The position numbers and the translations under genes were made by a program. Of a stretch of DNA of 64,000 bases, positions 1 to 10,207 are shown in pieces. The notes below the pieces were generated by a model. That model saw only the letters and a program-made list of their open reading frames with translations, had not been told where the DNA came from and did no database searches. The stretch comes from an uncultured Muribaculaceae bacterium (GTDB taxonomy: Bacteria > Bacteroidota > Bacteroidia > Bacteroidales > Muribaculaceae): NCBI GenBank assembly GCA_910583675.1, contig CAJTYH010000002.1, positions 1 to 64,000 on the forward strand, given 5' to 3'. Each line of letters starts with the position of its first letter. The first letter of the stretch is position 1.

Positions 1-458
1 TTATTGAGAGGATAGGTTCCTATAATCCGAACACTAATCCTGCTACAATTACTCTTAACTTCGAGCGCGCTTTGTATTGGGTAAATGTCGGTGCTCAGCC
101 TACCGATACTGTACGCAGCATCCTCTCAAACGAAGGTGTGTTGCTGATGAAACATCTTCAGGGTGGCGTAAAGAAAGGTGCTTTTGACGAAGCCGAGGCA
201 CAGAAACGTTTCGACGCATGGAAAGCCAGCAAACAGCAGGCTGTGGACAAACTCAAAGTTTCCATGGCAAGCAAGCAGGAGCTCGCAGACAAAGAGCGTC
301 TTGAAGCTGAAAAAGCCAAGAATGCCGCCAAAGCTGAAGAAGTAGCCAAGAAAAAGGCTGAGATCGCAGCCGCTAAAGCTGCTGAAGAAGCTGCCAAGGC
401 TGCCGCCGAAGCTCCTGCCGAGGAGGCTCCCGCAGCAGAAGAGGCCGCTGCCGAATAA
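1..458 (+). CDS. rpsP: 30S ribosomal protein S16 (5' partial)
   Basis: Small-subunit ribosomal protein that binds 16S rRNA during 30S assembly. The reading frame is already open at base 3 and encodes the S16 core ([14 protein letters not shown], then [20 protein letters not shown]), so the true start lies before the window. About 151 residues are visible. After the core comes a long Ala/Glu/Lys-rich tail (roughly the last 65 residues), a helical charged extension typical of Bacteroidetes S16 and absent from the shorter enterobacterial protein. A terminator follows at 511-542. Identification is secure; only the N-terminus is missing. Confidence 0.93.
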   Translation, partial: IERIGSYNPNTNPATITLNFERALYWVNVGAQPTDTVRSILSNEGVLLMKHLQGGVKKGAFDEAEAQKRFDAWKASKQQAVDKLKVSMASKQELADKERLEAEKAKNAAKAEEVAKKKAEIAAAKAAEEAAKAAAEAPAEEAPAAEEAAAE

Positions 459-510
459 TTCTGTCACCGGAAACGATCTCAGATCAGAAGCTCCGCTTCT
501 TCAAGAATTC

Positions 511-542
511 ACTCCCGCGTCACTTAGATGCGGGAGTTTTTT
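511..542 (+). terminator. rho-independent terminator after rpsP
   Basis: An 8-bp perfect stem (ACTCCCGC at 511-518 with GCGGGAGT at 530-537), an 11-nt loop, and a run of T through 542. It closes the rpsP transcript and separates it from the efflux operon. Confidence 0.85.
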
Positions 543-932
543 GTGTTAATTCAAAACACATGAATGCGTGTGTTGAGCCAAAGTGGTATTACCATGCGCT
601 TGCGAATTAATCTTAATTTTACATTCGTAGAGTTAAATAAACTGTAGTCCTTAATCCAAGTTATAATCCGACTTATTCAGAATTGCAATTTATCGCTGTC
701 GGTCGCCATGACTTAAATTGTGGCAAATTGTAAAACCGTCAAGCGAACAATCGAGGTGTTGTAAGCGGATTTTTCAAAACTAAGAAAAATTTAAATTTAA
801 GCGTGGGGCATATACAATTTTAATGGATTTGATTCTGATTCATATCGCGCTTCGGCGGTATAATACTATGTTAATGGCTGATTTTGAAGTGTGTGGCAAT
901 ATTGATATATTTGTATAAAATTGCTTTAAAAC
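543..932. other. 390-bp intergenic region, efflux operon promoter at its end
   Basis: AT-rich, with no convincing reading frame on either strand and no tRNA-like or regulatory RNA fold that I can recognise. The only assignable element is the promoter at 883-913. The length leaves room for a regulator-binding site, but I found no clear palindrome. Confidence 0.5.
883..913 (+). promoter_or_regulatory. Bacteroidetes-type promoter of the RND efflux operon
   Basis: TTTG at 883-886, a 19-bp spacer, then TATATTTG at 906-913, matching the sigma-ABfr consensus (TTTG, 19-21 bp, TAnnTTTG). The predicted transcript begins about 920, leaving only 12-15 nt before the ATG at 933. Confidence 0.75.
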
Positions 933-2042
933 ATGAATAAAACCATAACTGCAATTCTGGGAGGAGTAATGCTGGTTCTTATTGCTTCCTGCGATAAAAA
1001 ACAATCCAATCATAGTTCAAGTATCAATTATCCGATTCAGGTCGTCAGCACTACCGACCATATACTTACGGCTACATATCCCGCCACAATAACCGGTTGT
1101 CAAACTGTAGAAATAAGGCCTCAGGTAGACGGAATGCTGACAAATATATGTATACGGGAAGGTGCTCCGGTGTACAAGGGGCAAGTCCTGTTTGAAATTG
1201 AGCCGGCACAGTTTCAAGCTGCTTATGATATAGCGCAGGCCAATGTAAACAGTGCGGAGGCTGCAGTTTCCACCGCCCAACTCGTACTTGCCAGCAACCA
1301 GGAACTCTATAATGAGAAGGTGATTTCCGATTTTGAACTTAGCACAGCCAAGAATGAATTGGACGAAGCAAATGCAAAATTGAAACTTGCCAATGCGGAG
1401 CTTGCCAAAGCCTCCACCAACCTGTCATACACCCAAGTCAAGTCTCCGGTGAATGGTGTGGCAAGCATGATTCCATATCGTGTAGGAGCGCTCGTAGGCA
1501 CTAATATCTCGACCCCGTTGGTGACAGTAAGCGACGATGGGGCTGTATATGCATATTTCTCCATGGCAGAGAACCAGATGCTTGAACTGGTAAGACAATA
1601 CGGTTCATTAAAGACCGCAATGTCGGAAATACCTGAAGTGGATTTTATGATGAGTGATGGAGAAATGTATCCGCATAAAGGTCATATCGACGCAGTCAGC
1701 GGGACTATAAACAGCTCCACTGGAGCCATCAGCTTTCGGGCGGTCTTTCCGAATCCGGATCGTCTCCTCCGTGACGGAGGTACGGGATCCGTCATCATCC
1801 CATCCGTGCATAAGGATTGTATAGTACTGCCCCAAGGTGCAACATATGAATTGCAAGACAAAGTATTTGCATACAAGGTAGTGGACGGCATTGCCGTATC
1901 CACGGAAATCAAAGTGTTGCCTTACAGCAATGGCAGGGAATATGTAGTAACAGAAGGGCTTCAGAAAGGGGATACTATAGTTTCTGAGGGTGCCGGATTA
2001 CTGAAAGAGGGAACTGTTATAACGGCAAGAAGTGACAATTGA
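933..2042 (+). CDS. RND efflux periplasmic adaptor (membrane fusion) lipoprotein
   Basis: Periplasmic adaptor of a tripartite drug/metabolite efflux pump, bridging the inner-membrane RND pump to the outer-membrane channel. The 369-residue protein starts with a lipoprotein signal whose lipobox LIASC places the lipidated Cys at residue 20. A lipoyl-like half-motif (IRPQVDGML) leads into an Ala/Glu-rich coiled-coil hairpin at roughly 95-165, followed by the second lipoyl half (VKSPVNG) and beta-barrel and membrane-proximal domains, the AcrA/MexA order. It is the first gene of an operon with the RND permease (17 bp downstream) and a TolC-like factor. Substrate cannot be read from sequence. Confidence 0.92.
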   Translation: MNKTITAILGGVMLVLIASCDKKQSNHSSSINYPIQVVSTTDHILTATYPATITGCQTVEIRPQVDGMLTNICIREGAPVYKGQVLFEIEPAQFQAAYDIAQANVNSAEAAVSTAQLVLASNQELYNEKVISDFELSTAKNELDEANAKLKLANAELAKASTNLSYTQVKSPVNGVASMIPYRVGALVGTNISTPLVTVSDDGAVYAYFSMAENQMLELVRQYGSLKTAMSEIPEVDFMMSDGEMYPHKGHIDAVSGTINSSTGAISFRAVFPNPDRLLRDGGTGSVIIPSVHKDCIVLPQGATYELQDKVFAYKVVDGIAVSTEIKVLPYSNGREYVVTEGLQKGDTIVSEGAGLLKEGTVITARSDN

Positions 2043-2059
2043 ATTGAACGACGCTTATT

Positions 2060-5000
2060 ATGACTATAAAGACATTCATTGACCGACCGATACTGTCATG
2101 CGTAATATCGGTGGCTATTGTTTTGCTCGGATTGATCTCCCTTATCGGATTGCCTGTCGAACAATTTCCGGAGATTGCGCCGCCTACGGTAAGTGTCAGC
2201 ACCAACTATGCCGGCGCCAATGCCGAAACCGTGCAGAAAAGCGTAATAGTGCCGATTGAGGAAGCTATTAATGGTGTAGAGGACATGTTGTACATGGTCT
2301 CCTCTGCAACAAACACCGGGTCGGCGAATATACAGGTCTATTTTCGTCAAGGAACAGATGGGGACATGGCGATGGTCAATGTTCAGAACCGTCTTGCATC
2401 CGCACAAGGGCTTTTGCCCGGTGAGGTTACGAAAAATGGCGTAAACGTGAGAAAGCGTCAAACCTCACGTATAAAAACCCTTGCATTGTATAGCCCTGAC
2501 GGGAGGTTTGATGAAAAGTTCCTCAACAATTACATGAAAATCAATATCGAGCCTCGCCTGTCACGTATTGCGGGAGTAGGAGAAGTAGATATAAGGGGAG
2601 CCGATTATTCTCTTAGAATATGGCTTGATCCCGGCAAGATGGCGCAATATCGCCTGATGCCGTCAGATATACGAAAAGTACTTGAAGAACAGAATCTGGA
2701 ATCCCCTACAGGTACTTTGGGCGCTGAATCAGACAATACATTCCGTTATACGTTGAAATACCGAGGCAGATATGAGAACGAAGCTGACTTCGAGAATCTT
2801 GTAGTCAAGGCATTGCCTGACGGATCCATACTTCGGTTGAAGGATGTTGCGAAAATTGAATTGGGTTCCCGTTCATACGAATACCTCGGCTCCGTAAACG
2901 GGAAGCCCGGTACTACATGTATGATCTCCCAGACCGCCGGATCAAATGCCAATGAAATAATAACGGCGGTTGACAAGGAAGTGGAACTTATAAGGCAGTC
3001 CCTGCCTAAGGGCATGGAAATAGTGGACTTGATGAGTACCAAGGACTTTCTTGATGCTTCGATACATAACGTATTGAAGACATTGTTGGAGGCGGTTCTG
3101 CTGGTGGTATTAGTGGTCTATCTTTTCCTACAGAGTTTCAAGGCGACAATCATACCTACGTTGTCAATAATCGTTTCCCTTATAGGGACTTTTATATTCC
3201 TGAACATCGCCGGTTTCAGCCTCAATCTGATTACATTGTTCGCACTTGTTCTTGTAATTGGAACCGTTGTTGATGATGCCATTGTAGTGGTAGAGGCCGT
3301 CCAGGCGAAATTTGATGAAGGAATAAGATCTCCATACGAGGCCACGGTGCAGGGGATGAACGGAATTACGGCCGCATTGCTCACCACTACCATAGTGTTC
3401 ATGGCCGTTTTCATACCCGTTAGTTTCATGGGTGGCACGACCGGTACGTTTTATACACAATTCGGTCTGACAATGGCGGTTGCCGTGGGCATATCGCTAT
3501 TGAACGCCATGACACTCAGTCCGGCTCTTTGCGCTCTTATAATGACACCGCACGATAATGGGAAAAAGAGTTTTTCCTCCCGTTTTCATACAGCGTTTGA
3601 CGCCGCTTTCAGCCGCCTTGTAAACCGTTATATTGCCGGGGTAAAATTTATGATTTCGAGGAAATGGCTGACGTTGATTCTTATTGTTCTCGCAGGAGGA
3701 AGTCTGTATTATATGATGAACAATACCAAAACGGGGTTAGTACCGCAGGAAGATATGGGTTCCATCAATATTGATGTCCAGACCCCTCCCGGCACCAATC
3801 TCACTGAGACAATGAACATAATGGAGGAGGTAGACCGTCTTATATCCGATATCCCTCAGATCAAGATCTATTCAAAGACGGCAGGATGGGGTATGATGAG
3901 TGGAGTCGGTTCTTCCAGTGGTATGTTCAATATCAGATTGAAGGATTGGAATGAACGAACGGAAGATGGTGACGACATTGATTCCGTTATAGACGAGATA
4001 TACAAACGTACCAGGAATATAACCGGAGCAAAGATAATAGTATTTACGCGTGGCATGATACCGGGATACGGGGTCAGCAACGGATTTGAAATCCATGTGC
4101 AAGATCAGAAGGGTGGAAAAATTGAGGATCTACAGAGAATTACCAACAATGTCATCGCCGAATTGGGGAAAAGACCGGAAATAGCGCGTGCGTCCACCTC
4201 TTTCGATACCAAGTACCCTCAATATCTCGTTGAAGTGGATGCTGCGAATGCCATGAGACATGGGGTGCAGCCGGGCGATGTATTAAGTGCACTGTCCGGA
4301 TATATCGGCGGTTCTTATGCGTCTAACATAAACCGGTTCTCCAAACTATACCGTGTCATGCTGCAGGCATCCCCCGAATTCCGTCTGGATACACAGGCGT
4401 TGGCTAATATTTTTGTGAGGAATTCGTCCGGTGATATGACTCCGATCAACCAATTCCTTAAGTTGAAAAAAGTATACGGCGCACAATCGTTGTCAAGATT
4501 CAACCTTTTCTCTTCAATTCAGGTAAACGGCACTCCAGCCACAGGCTATAGCTCCGGTGAGGCAATCGCCGCGGTAAAGGAGGTCTGTGCTGCTAATCTT
4601 CCGGCTGGATATGATTATGAATTCGGAGGTATGAGCCGTGAAGAGGCATCGGCGGGGAGTTCCACCGTATTCATCTTCATTGTTTGCATAGTATTCATCT
4701 ATTTGATCCTTTGTGCGCTTTATGAGAGCCTGTTCATCCCTTGGGCGGTCATGCTTTCCGTACCGTTTGGACTGGCCGGTAGTTTCCTGTTTGCAGGTCT
4801 GTTCGGCCTGGAGAACAATATATATTTGCAGATCGGATTGCTTATGCTTATCGGACTTTTGGCAAAGACAGCAATCCTTATGACAGAATATGCGTCTGAA
4901 AGACGTAGAGCCGGTATGACCATTGTAGGAGCTGTGATATCAGCCACGCAAGCCCGTTTAAGGCCCATACTCATGACATCGTTGTCTATGATATTTGGAC

Positions 5001-5176
5001 TGATCCCATTGGTTTTCTCAAATGGAGTAGGTGCAAATGGCAATATTTCGATAGGAGTTGGAACTGTTGGTGGCATGTTGGTCGGCACGATAGCGCTGCT
5101 GTTTATAGTACCGGTACTCTTCATTGTTTTTCAGACCGTTGAAGAACGGGTAATGCCTAAAAGAGAAAAGAAATGA
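2060..5176 (+). CDS. RND efflux pump permease, HAE1 family (AcrB-like)
   Basis: Inner-membrane proton-driven efflux transporter. At 1038 residues it has the full AcrB length, with an N-terminal transmembrane helix (VISVAIVLLGLISLIGLP) followed by PTVSVSTNYAGANAETVQ, typical of the family. Two large periplasmic loops alternate with two six-helix bundles. The acidic pair in GTVVDDAIVVVEA (about residues 405-406) corresponds to the proton-relay aspartates of TM4. Its stop codon overlaps the start of the outer-membrane factor by 4 bp (ATGA), indicating translational coupling. Confidence 0.95.
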   Translation: MTIKTFIDRPILSCVISVAIVLLGLISLIGLPVEQFPEIAPPTVSVSTNYAGANAETVQKSVIVPIEEAINGVEDMLYMVSSATNTGSANIQVYFRQGTDGDMAMVNVQNRLASAQGLLPGEVTKNGVNVRKRQTSRIKTLALYSPDGRFDEKFLNNYMKINIEPRLSRIAGVGEVDIRGADYSLRIWLDPGKMAQYRLMPSDIRKVLEEQNLESPTGTLGAESDNTFRYTLKYRGRYENEADFENLVVKALPDGSILRLKDVAKIELGSRSYEYLGSVNGKPGTTCMISQTAGSNANEIITAVDKEVELIRQSLPKGMEIVDLMSTKDFLDASIHNVLKTLLEAVLLVVLVVYLFLQSFKATIIPTLSIIVSLIGTFIFLNIAGFSLNLITLFALVLVIGTVVDDAIVVVEAVQAKFDEGIRSPYEATVQGMNGITAALLTTTIVFMAVFIPVSFMGGTTGTFYTQFGLTMAVAVGISLLNAMTLSPALCALIMTPHDNGKKSFSSRFHTAFDAAFSRLVNRYIAGVKFMISRKWLTLILIVLAGGSLYYMMNNTKTGLVPQEDMGSINIDVQTPPGTNLTETMNIMEEVDRLISDIPQIKIYSKTAGWGMMSGVGSSSGMFNIRLKDWNERTEDGDDIDSVIDEIYKRTRNITGAKIIVFTRGMIPGYGVSNGFEIHVQDQKGGKIEDLQRITNNVIAELGKRPEIARASTSFDTKYPQYLVEVDAANAMRHGVQPGDVLSALSGYIGGSYASNINRFSKLYRVMLQASPEFRLDTQALANIFVRNSSGDMTPINQFLKLKKVYGAQSLSRFNLFSSIQVNGTPATGYSSGEAIAAVKEVCAANLPAGYDYEFGGMSREEASAGSSTVFIFIVCIVFIYLILCALYESLFIPWAVMLSVPFGLAGSFLFAGLFGLENNIYLQIGLLMLIGLLAKTAILMTEYASERRRAGMTIVGAVISATQARLRPILMTSLSMIFGLIPLVFSNGVGANGNISIGVGTVGGMLVGTIALLFIVPVLFIVFQTVEERVMPKREKK

Positions 5177-6525
5177 GAAAACCGATATATTCAGCTTTTG
5201 CGTTGTCGCTCCTTCTTTTGACTGGTGGATGCAACCTCTACAGCCGTTACGAAGGCCGATCAACCGAATATGATACCACTATACTTTGCACGCAGGATAC
5301 CATTGATAGCCCTATAGCTTCGCTTTCGTGGCGCGAGCTATTCACTGATCCCCTTCTTTCCGTATGGATTGAAGCCGGCCTCAAATCAAATACCGATTTG
5401 CGTATTGCGCAATACAAAGTCGATGAGGCTGCAGCTACTTTGTCATCTTCGAGGCTTGCACTGTTACCGACATTTGATCTTGATGCAGATGGTAGTACGG
5501 GGATAAAATCGGGAAGCCGTTTCACCATAGGGCCGTCTGCTCGCTGGGAATTAGACGTATTTGGCAAACAGCGGAACTTGAAATTGGGGGCTGAGGCTGC
5601 TTTTTATGCCTCGCAATCTTATAGGCAAGCAGTGCAGACTGCACTTGTGGCTTCAATTGCTGATGGTTATTATACGTTGCTGATGCTTGATGAGCAGTTG
5701 TCAATAAGTGAGCGCACACTGAGAACTTGGGAAGAAAATATTCGTGTTCTGCAGGCGTTGAAAAGAGCCGGTCGAACAAACGAGGCCGCAGTGCTCCAGG
5801 CTCGTGCAAACCGCATGAAAGTCGAAGCATCCACATTGACGCTTAAGGGACAGATAAAAGAACAGGAAAATGCAATAAAGTCACTCCTGTTAAATCCCGA
5901 TGCGGATATGCGAAGAGGGACATTGTCGACTCAGGTTTTTCCTGACGTTATTTCTGCCGGGATATCTTTGGATTGTCTTTCCAACCGTCCTGATGTAAGG
6001 GCTGCGGAATTCAACCTTCAAAAGTCTTTTTACGATATCAATGTCGCACGTGCAGCCTTTTATCCATCCATTACGTTATCTGGAAATGCAGGTTGGACTG
6101 TCTCCGGAGGCAACATCGCCAATCCTTCCGCGTGGATCGCAAATGCACTTGGCTCGATAAGCGCACCCTTGTTCAACAAGGGAATTAACAAGGCCAACCT
6201 TGAAATTGCCAAGGCGGAATATGAGATCTCATTTCTCGAATTCCAACAGAAACTTATTGATGCCGGAATGGAGGTAAACGATGCGATTACTGCCTGGCAA
6301 ACCGCCAAGGAGCGCTTGATACTTGACAAAAAACAGATTGTGGCACTTCAGGGAGCAGTGCATAATACACGCTTGCTTATGCGCAATAGCGACACTAATT
6401 ATCTTGAAGTACTCACGGCACAACAGCGTCTTCTCGAAGCCGAGTTGACCGAAGCGACTGATCGTTACAATGCCATCTTATCAATAATCACGCTGTATCA
6501 TGCTCTTGGAGGAGGAGTTAATTGA
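5173..6525 (+). CDS. RND efflux outer-membrane lipoprotein (OprM/TolC family)
   Basis: Outer-membrane exit duct of the tripartite pump. The 450-residue protein has a lipoprotein signal (LLLLTGGC, Cys20). Two OEP repeats are visible: one after SLSWRELFTDPLLSVWIEAGL and a second beginning near LDCLSNRPDVRAAEFNLQKSFYDINVARAAFYPSITLSG, the hallmark motif of NodT/OprM-type factors. The helical C-terminal part ends in an L-rich segment. It shares the ATGA overlap with the permease gene and is the last gene of the operon, 46 bp before a strong terminator. Confidence 0.93.
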   Translation: MRKPIYSAFALSLLLLTGGCNLYSRYEGRSTEYDTTILCTQDTIDSPIASLSWRELFTDPLLSVWIEAGLKSNTDLRIAQYKVDEAAATLSSSRLALLPTFDLDADGSTGIKSGSRFTIGPSARWELDVFGKQRNLKLGAEAAFYASQSYRQAVQTALVASIADGYYTLLMLDEQLSISERTLRTWEENIRVLQALKRAGRTNEAAVLQARANRMKVEASTLTLKGQIKEQENAIKSLLLNPDADMRRGTLSTQVFPDVISAGISLDCLSNRPDVRAAEFNLQKSFYDINVARAAFYPSITLSGNAGWTVSGGNIANPSAWIANALGSISAPLFNKGINKANLEIAKAEYEISFLEFQQKLIDAGMEVNDAITAWQTAKERLILDKKQIVALQGAVHNTRLLMRNSDTNYLEVLTAQQRLLEAELTEATDRYNAILSIITLYHALGGGVN

Positions 6526-6570
6526 ACTGTGCCGGTTCACCGAAGGGTGGATAAACGCCTTACAATAGAC

Positions 6571-6621
6571 AAAAAAATGACACCCGTCCAAAAGAGTTGC
6601 CTTGGACGGGTGTCATTTTTT
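6571..6621. terminator. bidirectional terminator between efflux operon and rplT
   Basis: A 15-bp perfect stem (6577-6591 with 6602-6616), a 10-nt loop, a T run on the right (616-621) and an A run on the left (571-577). It can therefore terminate the plus-strand efflux operon and the minus-strand ribosomal operon. Confidence 0.92.
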
Positions 6622-6635
6622 ATGATCTACCGCTA

Positions 6636-6986
6636 TTACGCGTTCTTTACCTTGTCTACTACGGCCTTGAAAGCTGCAGGGTTGTTAAGGGCGAGATCGG
6701 CAAGAACCTTTCGGTTGATTTCGATACCGGACTTATGGATGAGACCCATCAGCTTGCTGTATGAAAGGTCTTCCATGCGGGCTGCAGCATTGATACGCTG
6801 AATCCACAATGCACGGAAGTTGCGCTTCTTGTCCTTGCGGTCACGATATGCGTAGGTAAGACCTTTTTCCCAAGTATTCTTGGCTACAGTCCATACGTTT
6901 TTACGGCATCCGTAATAACCACGGGTTAGTTTGAGGATTTTCTTTCTGCGAGCTCTGGAAGCTACATGATTTACTGATCTTGGCAT
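6636..6986 (-). CDS. rplT: 50S ribosomal protein L20
   Basis: Large-subunit assembly protein binding 23S rRNA. The 116-residue length and sequence ([19 protein letters not shown], then [17 protein letters not shown]) are diagnostic. The basic N-terminal arm precedes a globular helical domain. It is the last gene of the thrS-infC-rpmI-rplT order conserved across bacteria. The 149-bp spacer to rpmI is long for this operon and may contain leader structure. In E. coli and Bacillus, L20 represses its own operon by binding mRNA; nothing proves that here. Confidence 0.97.
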   Translation of the reverse strand: MPRSVNHVASRARRKKILKLTRGYYGCRKNVWTVAKNTWEKGLTYAYRDRKDKKRNFRALWIQRINAAARMEDLSYSKLMGLIHKSGIEINRKVLADLALNNPAAFKAVVDKVKNA

Positions 6987-7135
6987 TTTTGTTCGATTTT
7001 TGATTGTGAGCGGCGACGGAACGAATGTCTTTTTCCTTTTAGCGTCCGAGGCACTTCAAGCTACACATTCGGTTAATGTAATGTTTTGAACTTAAAAGTT
7101 GCTGATAGCAAAAACTTTTGTCAGTTTCACCCTGA

Positions 7136-7333
7136 TTAGCGGAGACCGAGAAGCGCTTTTACCTGATGCTCATCAACACGTGCTACGGTGCCGAAGTGGG
7201 TAAGATTACGTTTTTGCTTTTTGGTTTTCTTTGTCAGGATGTGGCTTTTGAAAGCATGCTTCCTCTTGATTTTTCCTGTTCCGGTAAGGGCAAACCTCTT
7301 TTTGGCACCGGAATTGGTTTTCATCTTTGGCAT
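7136..7333 (-). CDS. rpmI: 50S ribosomal protein L35
   Basis: Small basic large-subunit protein. The 65-residue product begins [20 protein letters not shown] and has the usual [14 protein letters not shown] stretch. It lies between infC (142-bp gap) and rplT (149-bp gap) on the same strand. Both gaps are larger than in compact versions of this operon. Confidence 0.97.
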   Translation of the reverse strand: MPKMKTNSGAKKRFALTGTGKIKRKHAFKSHILTKKTKKQKRNLTHFGTVARVDEHQVKALLGLR

Positions 7334-7475
7334 TTTTTGATATGATATTAAGTTGAACTTATAATTATTGTCGCAGCCATAGAGGGCGACAGATAACTCA
7401 GATTTTTTAGTATGCTTCTGAATGGAGGCGATTCCCGTTTACAGCAAAACTGCAGATGACAAGAATGGATGATTT

Positions 7476-8228
7476 CTATTTTTTCTTCGGAGAAATCATT
7501 ATTATCATACGCTTGCCTTCCAGAACCGGCATCTGCTCTACCTTGCCTAACTCCTCAAGATCGTTGGCAAAACGGAGAAGAAGTACTTCACCTTGTTCCT
7601 TAAACAGGATTGAACGTCCCTTGAAGAAGACGTACGCCTTGACTTTGGAACCCTCCTGAAGGAAACTTTGAGCATGCTTGAGCTTGAAATTATAGTCGTG
7701 GTCATCGGTCTGGGGGCCGAAACGGATCTCCTTTACAACCACTTTGGTAGCTTTGGCCTTCTGCTCTTTCAATCTCTTTTTCTGCTGATACAGAAATTTT
7801 GAATAGTCCAATATCTTGCAGACCGGTGGCTGAGCTGTAGGAGAGATTTCCACAAGGTCAAGCTCAAGCTCGTCAGCCATTTTAAGGGCTTGCTGAATGG
7901 GATAGACCCCATTTTCCACATTGTCTCCTACCACGCGTACTTCACGCGCACGAATTCGGTCATTGATTGCATACGGCTCCTCCTTGCGAGGCATGCGTGG
8001 CCCTTGAAATGGTGGCCGACTGCCTGCGGCAGGACGTGCACCTCCGGGGCGAGGCCCTGAGAATCCTCCCGGACGAGGTGAACCGCCCCCTCCGGGACGT
8101 GTGCCGGTTCCTGCCGGACGAGAGCCGAATGTACCTTGAGGCCGTGGAGTCCCACTCCCTTGCGGACGAGGTGCACTGGTATTGTGGGTAGGACGCGGAG
8201 CGCCCGAATGTTGTGGTTTTTTATCCAT
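7476..8228 (-). CDS. infC: translation initiation factor IF-3 with long low-complexity N-terminal extension
   Basis: IF-3 binds the 30S subunit and proofreads start codons and initiator tRNA. The conserved part begins near residue 82 ([16 protein letters not shown]) and holds both IF3-N ([17 protein letters not shown]) and IF3-C ([21 protein letters not shown]), ending ISPKKK. The first 76-80 residues are a Pro/Gly/Arg/Ser/Thr low-complexity tract with repeated PRPQG/PRPGG units, absent from ordinary IF-3 of 170-200 residues. A second in-frame ATG at 7994 (Met79) has AAGGG six bases upstream and could give a normal-length protein. I prefer the ATG at 8228, only 24 bp after thrS. Confidence 0.93.
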   Translation of the reverse strand: MDKKPQHSGAPRPTHNTSAPRPQGSGTPRPQGTFGSRPAGTGTRPGGGGSPRPGGFSGPRPGGARPAAGSRPPFQGPRMPRKEEPYAINDRIRAREVRVVGDNVENGVYPIQQALKMADELELDLVEISPTAQPPVCKILDYSKFLYQQKKRLKEQKAKATKVVVKEIRFGPQTDDHDYNFKLKHAQSFLQEGSKVKAYVFFKGRSILFKEQGEVLLLRFANDLEELGKVEQMPVLEGKRMIIMISPKKK

Positions 8229-8252
8229 TAAATGGGGATTGATTGTTCTAAT

Positions 8253-10184
8253 TTATTCCAGATTCGCAACCTTGCGGGCGATTTCATCGGCAAAGGTAGC
8301 AATTTTCATCGTACCTTTATCGCCCTCACCCTGTTTTCTTACTGAAACTTCGCCGTTTTCCGCCTCTTTTTCACCTACTATGAGCATATAGGGTATGCGG
8401 CGTAGCTCATTGTCGCGGATCTTACGGCCGATTTTCTCGTTTCTGTCATCCACCGTAACTCGCACATCAGCGGCTGTAAGTTGTTTAGCCACTTCATATG
8501 CATAGTCATTGAATTTTTCAGAAATCGGCAAGATTATGGCTTGATCAGGGGATAGCCAGAGCGGGAATTTACCTGCGGTATGCTCAAGGAGAACCGCAAC
8601 AAAGCGCTCCAATGAACCAAACGGCGCACGGTGGATCATGACCGGACGATGCTTCTGGTTGTCAGCGCCGGTATATTCAAGCTGGAAACGTTCCGGCAAA
8701 TTATAGTCGACTTGAATTGTACCGAGCTGCCAACGACGTCCTATGGCGTCTTTCACCATGAAATCAAGCTTGGGGCCGTAGAAAGCAGCTTCCCCGAGTT
8801 CCTTGCGGGCTTTCAATCCTTTTTCTTCGCAAGCTTCGATTATGGCAGTCTCGGCCAGATGCCAGTTCTCGTCGCTGCCAATATATTTCTGCTTGTTCTT
8901 GGGATCGCGTAAGGATATCTGTGCTTCGAAATTATTGAAATCAAGAGCCTTGAAGATATAGAAGATGATATCCATTACCTTCAGGAACTCATCCTTGATC
9001 TGATCGGGAGCGCAGAATATATGTGCGTCATCCTGTGTGAATCCGCGTACACGGGTCAAGCCGTGCAGCTCACCGGTCTGTTCGTAACGGTATACAGTGC
9101 CGAATTCAGCCAGACGCAAAGGCAATTCACGATATGAACGGGGATATGCCTTGAAAATCTCACAATGGTGAGGGCAATTCATGGGCTTGAGCATATACTC
9201 CTCCCCTTCCTGCGGGGTATGAATCGGCTGGAATGAATCCTTGCCGTATTTGGCATAGTGCCCGGAGGTCACATAAAGCAGTTTGTTGCCTATATGCGGA
9301 GTAATGACCTGCTGATATCCGTATTGTTTCTGAATCTTACGCAGGAACTGTTCCAGACGGTCCCGAAGAGCAGCGCCTTTCGGGAGCCACAATGGAAGAC
9401 CGGCACCGACATTGGTTGAAAAGGCAAACAGTTCCATCTCCTTTCCAAGTTTGCGGTGGTCGCGCTTCTTGGCTTCCTCAAGCATTGCGAGATACTCGTC
9501 AAGCATTTTTTTCTTTGGAAAAGTAATGCCATATACGCGCACAAGCTGGTTACGCTTTTCGTCACCGCGCCAGTATGCGCCGGCAAGAGACATTACTTTT
9601 GCCGCCTTGATGACACCTGTGGAAGGAAGGTGCGGCCCACGACAAAGATCCGTGAATGCGCCTTGGGTATAGGTCGTGATATGACCGTCTTCAAGCTCGG
9701 AAATGAGTTCGCATTTATATTCCTCTCCTCTCTCGCCAAAAGCCTTCAAGGCATTTTCCTTGGAAATGTCAGCACGCACAATCGCTTCATTCCGTTTGGC
9801 AAGCTCAAGCATCTTGGCTTCAATTGCAGGGAAGTCTGCGGAAGTTATCGAATGCCCGTTGGGGTCAATGTCATAATAGAAACCGTTTTCAATGGCAGGG
9901 CCTATGCCGAATTTTACTCCGGGATAAAGCTCCTGAAGCGCTTCTGCAAGCAAGTGGGCTGAACTATGCCAGAAAGCATGCTTGCCCTCCGCGTCGTCCC
10001 ATTTGAAGAGTTTTATTGTGGCGTCAGATTCAATCGGACGGGTGAGATCCCATTCTTGTTCGTTTACAGATGCCGCCAGCACGTCGCGAGCCAATTGAGG
10101 CGACAGACTCTGTGCAATTTGAAGAGGAGTTACACCTGCTTCAAATTGCTTCACCGAATTGTCGGGAAAAGTGATGTTGATCAT
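8253..10184 (-). CDS. thrS: threonyl-tRNA synthetase
   Basis: Charges tRNA-Thr. The 643-residue protein has the full class-II architecture: a TGS domain (1-61), the editing domain with HSSAH at 73-77, and the catalytic core with the zinc-ligand motif MNCPHHC, motif 2 ([22 protein letters not shown]) and motif 3 ([11 protein letters not shown]). The C-terminal anticodon-binding domain follows ([10 protein letters not shown] onward). It is the first gene of the operon. A promoter-like box and a hairpin resembling a tRNA-Thr anticodon arm lie just upstream, suggesting tRNA-mimicry autoregulation as known for E. coli thrS. Confidence 0.97.
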   Translation of the reverse strand: MINITFPDNSVKQFEAGVTPLQIAQSLSPQLARDVLAASVNEQEWDLTRPIESDATIKLFKWDDAEGKHAFWHSSAHLLAEALQELYPGVKFGIGPAIENGFYYDIDPNGHSITSADFPAIEAKMLELAKRNEAIVRADISKENALKAFGERGEEYKCELISELEDGHITTYTQGAFTDLCRGPHLPSTGVIKAAKVMSLAGAYWRGDEKRNQLVRVYGITFPKKKMLDEYLAMLEEAKKRDHRKLGKEMELFAFSTNVGAGLPLWLPKGAALRDRLEQFLRKIQKQYGYQQVITPHIGNKLLYVTSGHYAKYGKDSFQPIHTPQEGEEYMLKPMNCPHHCEIFKAYPRSYRELPLRLAEFGTVYRYEQTGELHGLTRVRGFTQDDAHIFCAPDQIKDEFLKVMDIIFYIFKALDFNNFEAQISLRDPKNKQKYIGSDENWHLAETAIIEACEEKGLKARKELGEAAFYGPKLDFMVKDAIGRRWQLGTIQVDYNLPERFQLEYTGADNQKHRPVMIHRAPFGSLERFVAVLLEHTAGKFPLWLSPDQAIILPISEKFNDYAYEVAKQLTAADVRVTVDDRNEKIGRKIRDNELRRIPYMLIVGEKEAENGEVSVRKQGEGDKGTMKIATFADEIARKVANLE

Positions 10185-10207
10185 TTTAAATATTGTTTAT
10201 CAGACAA

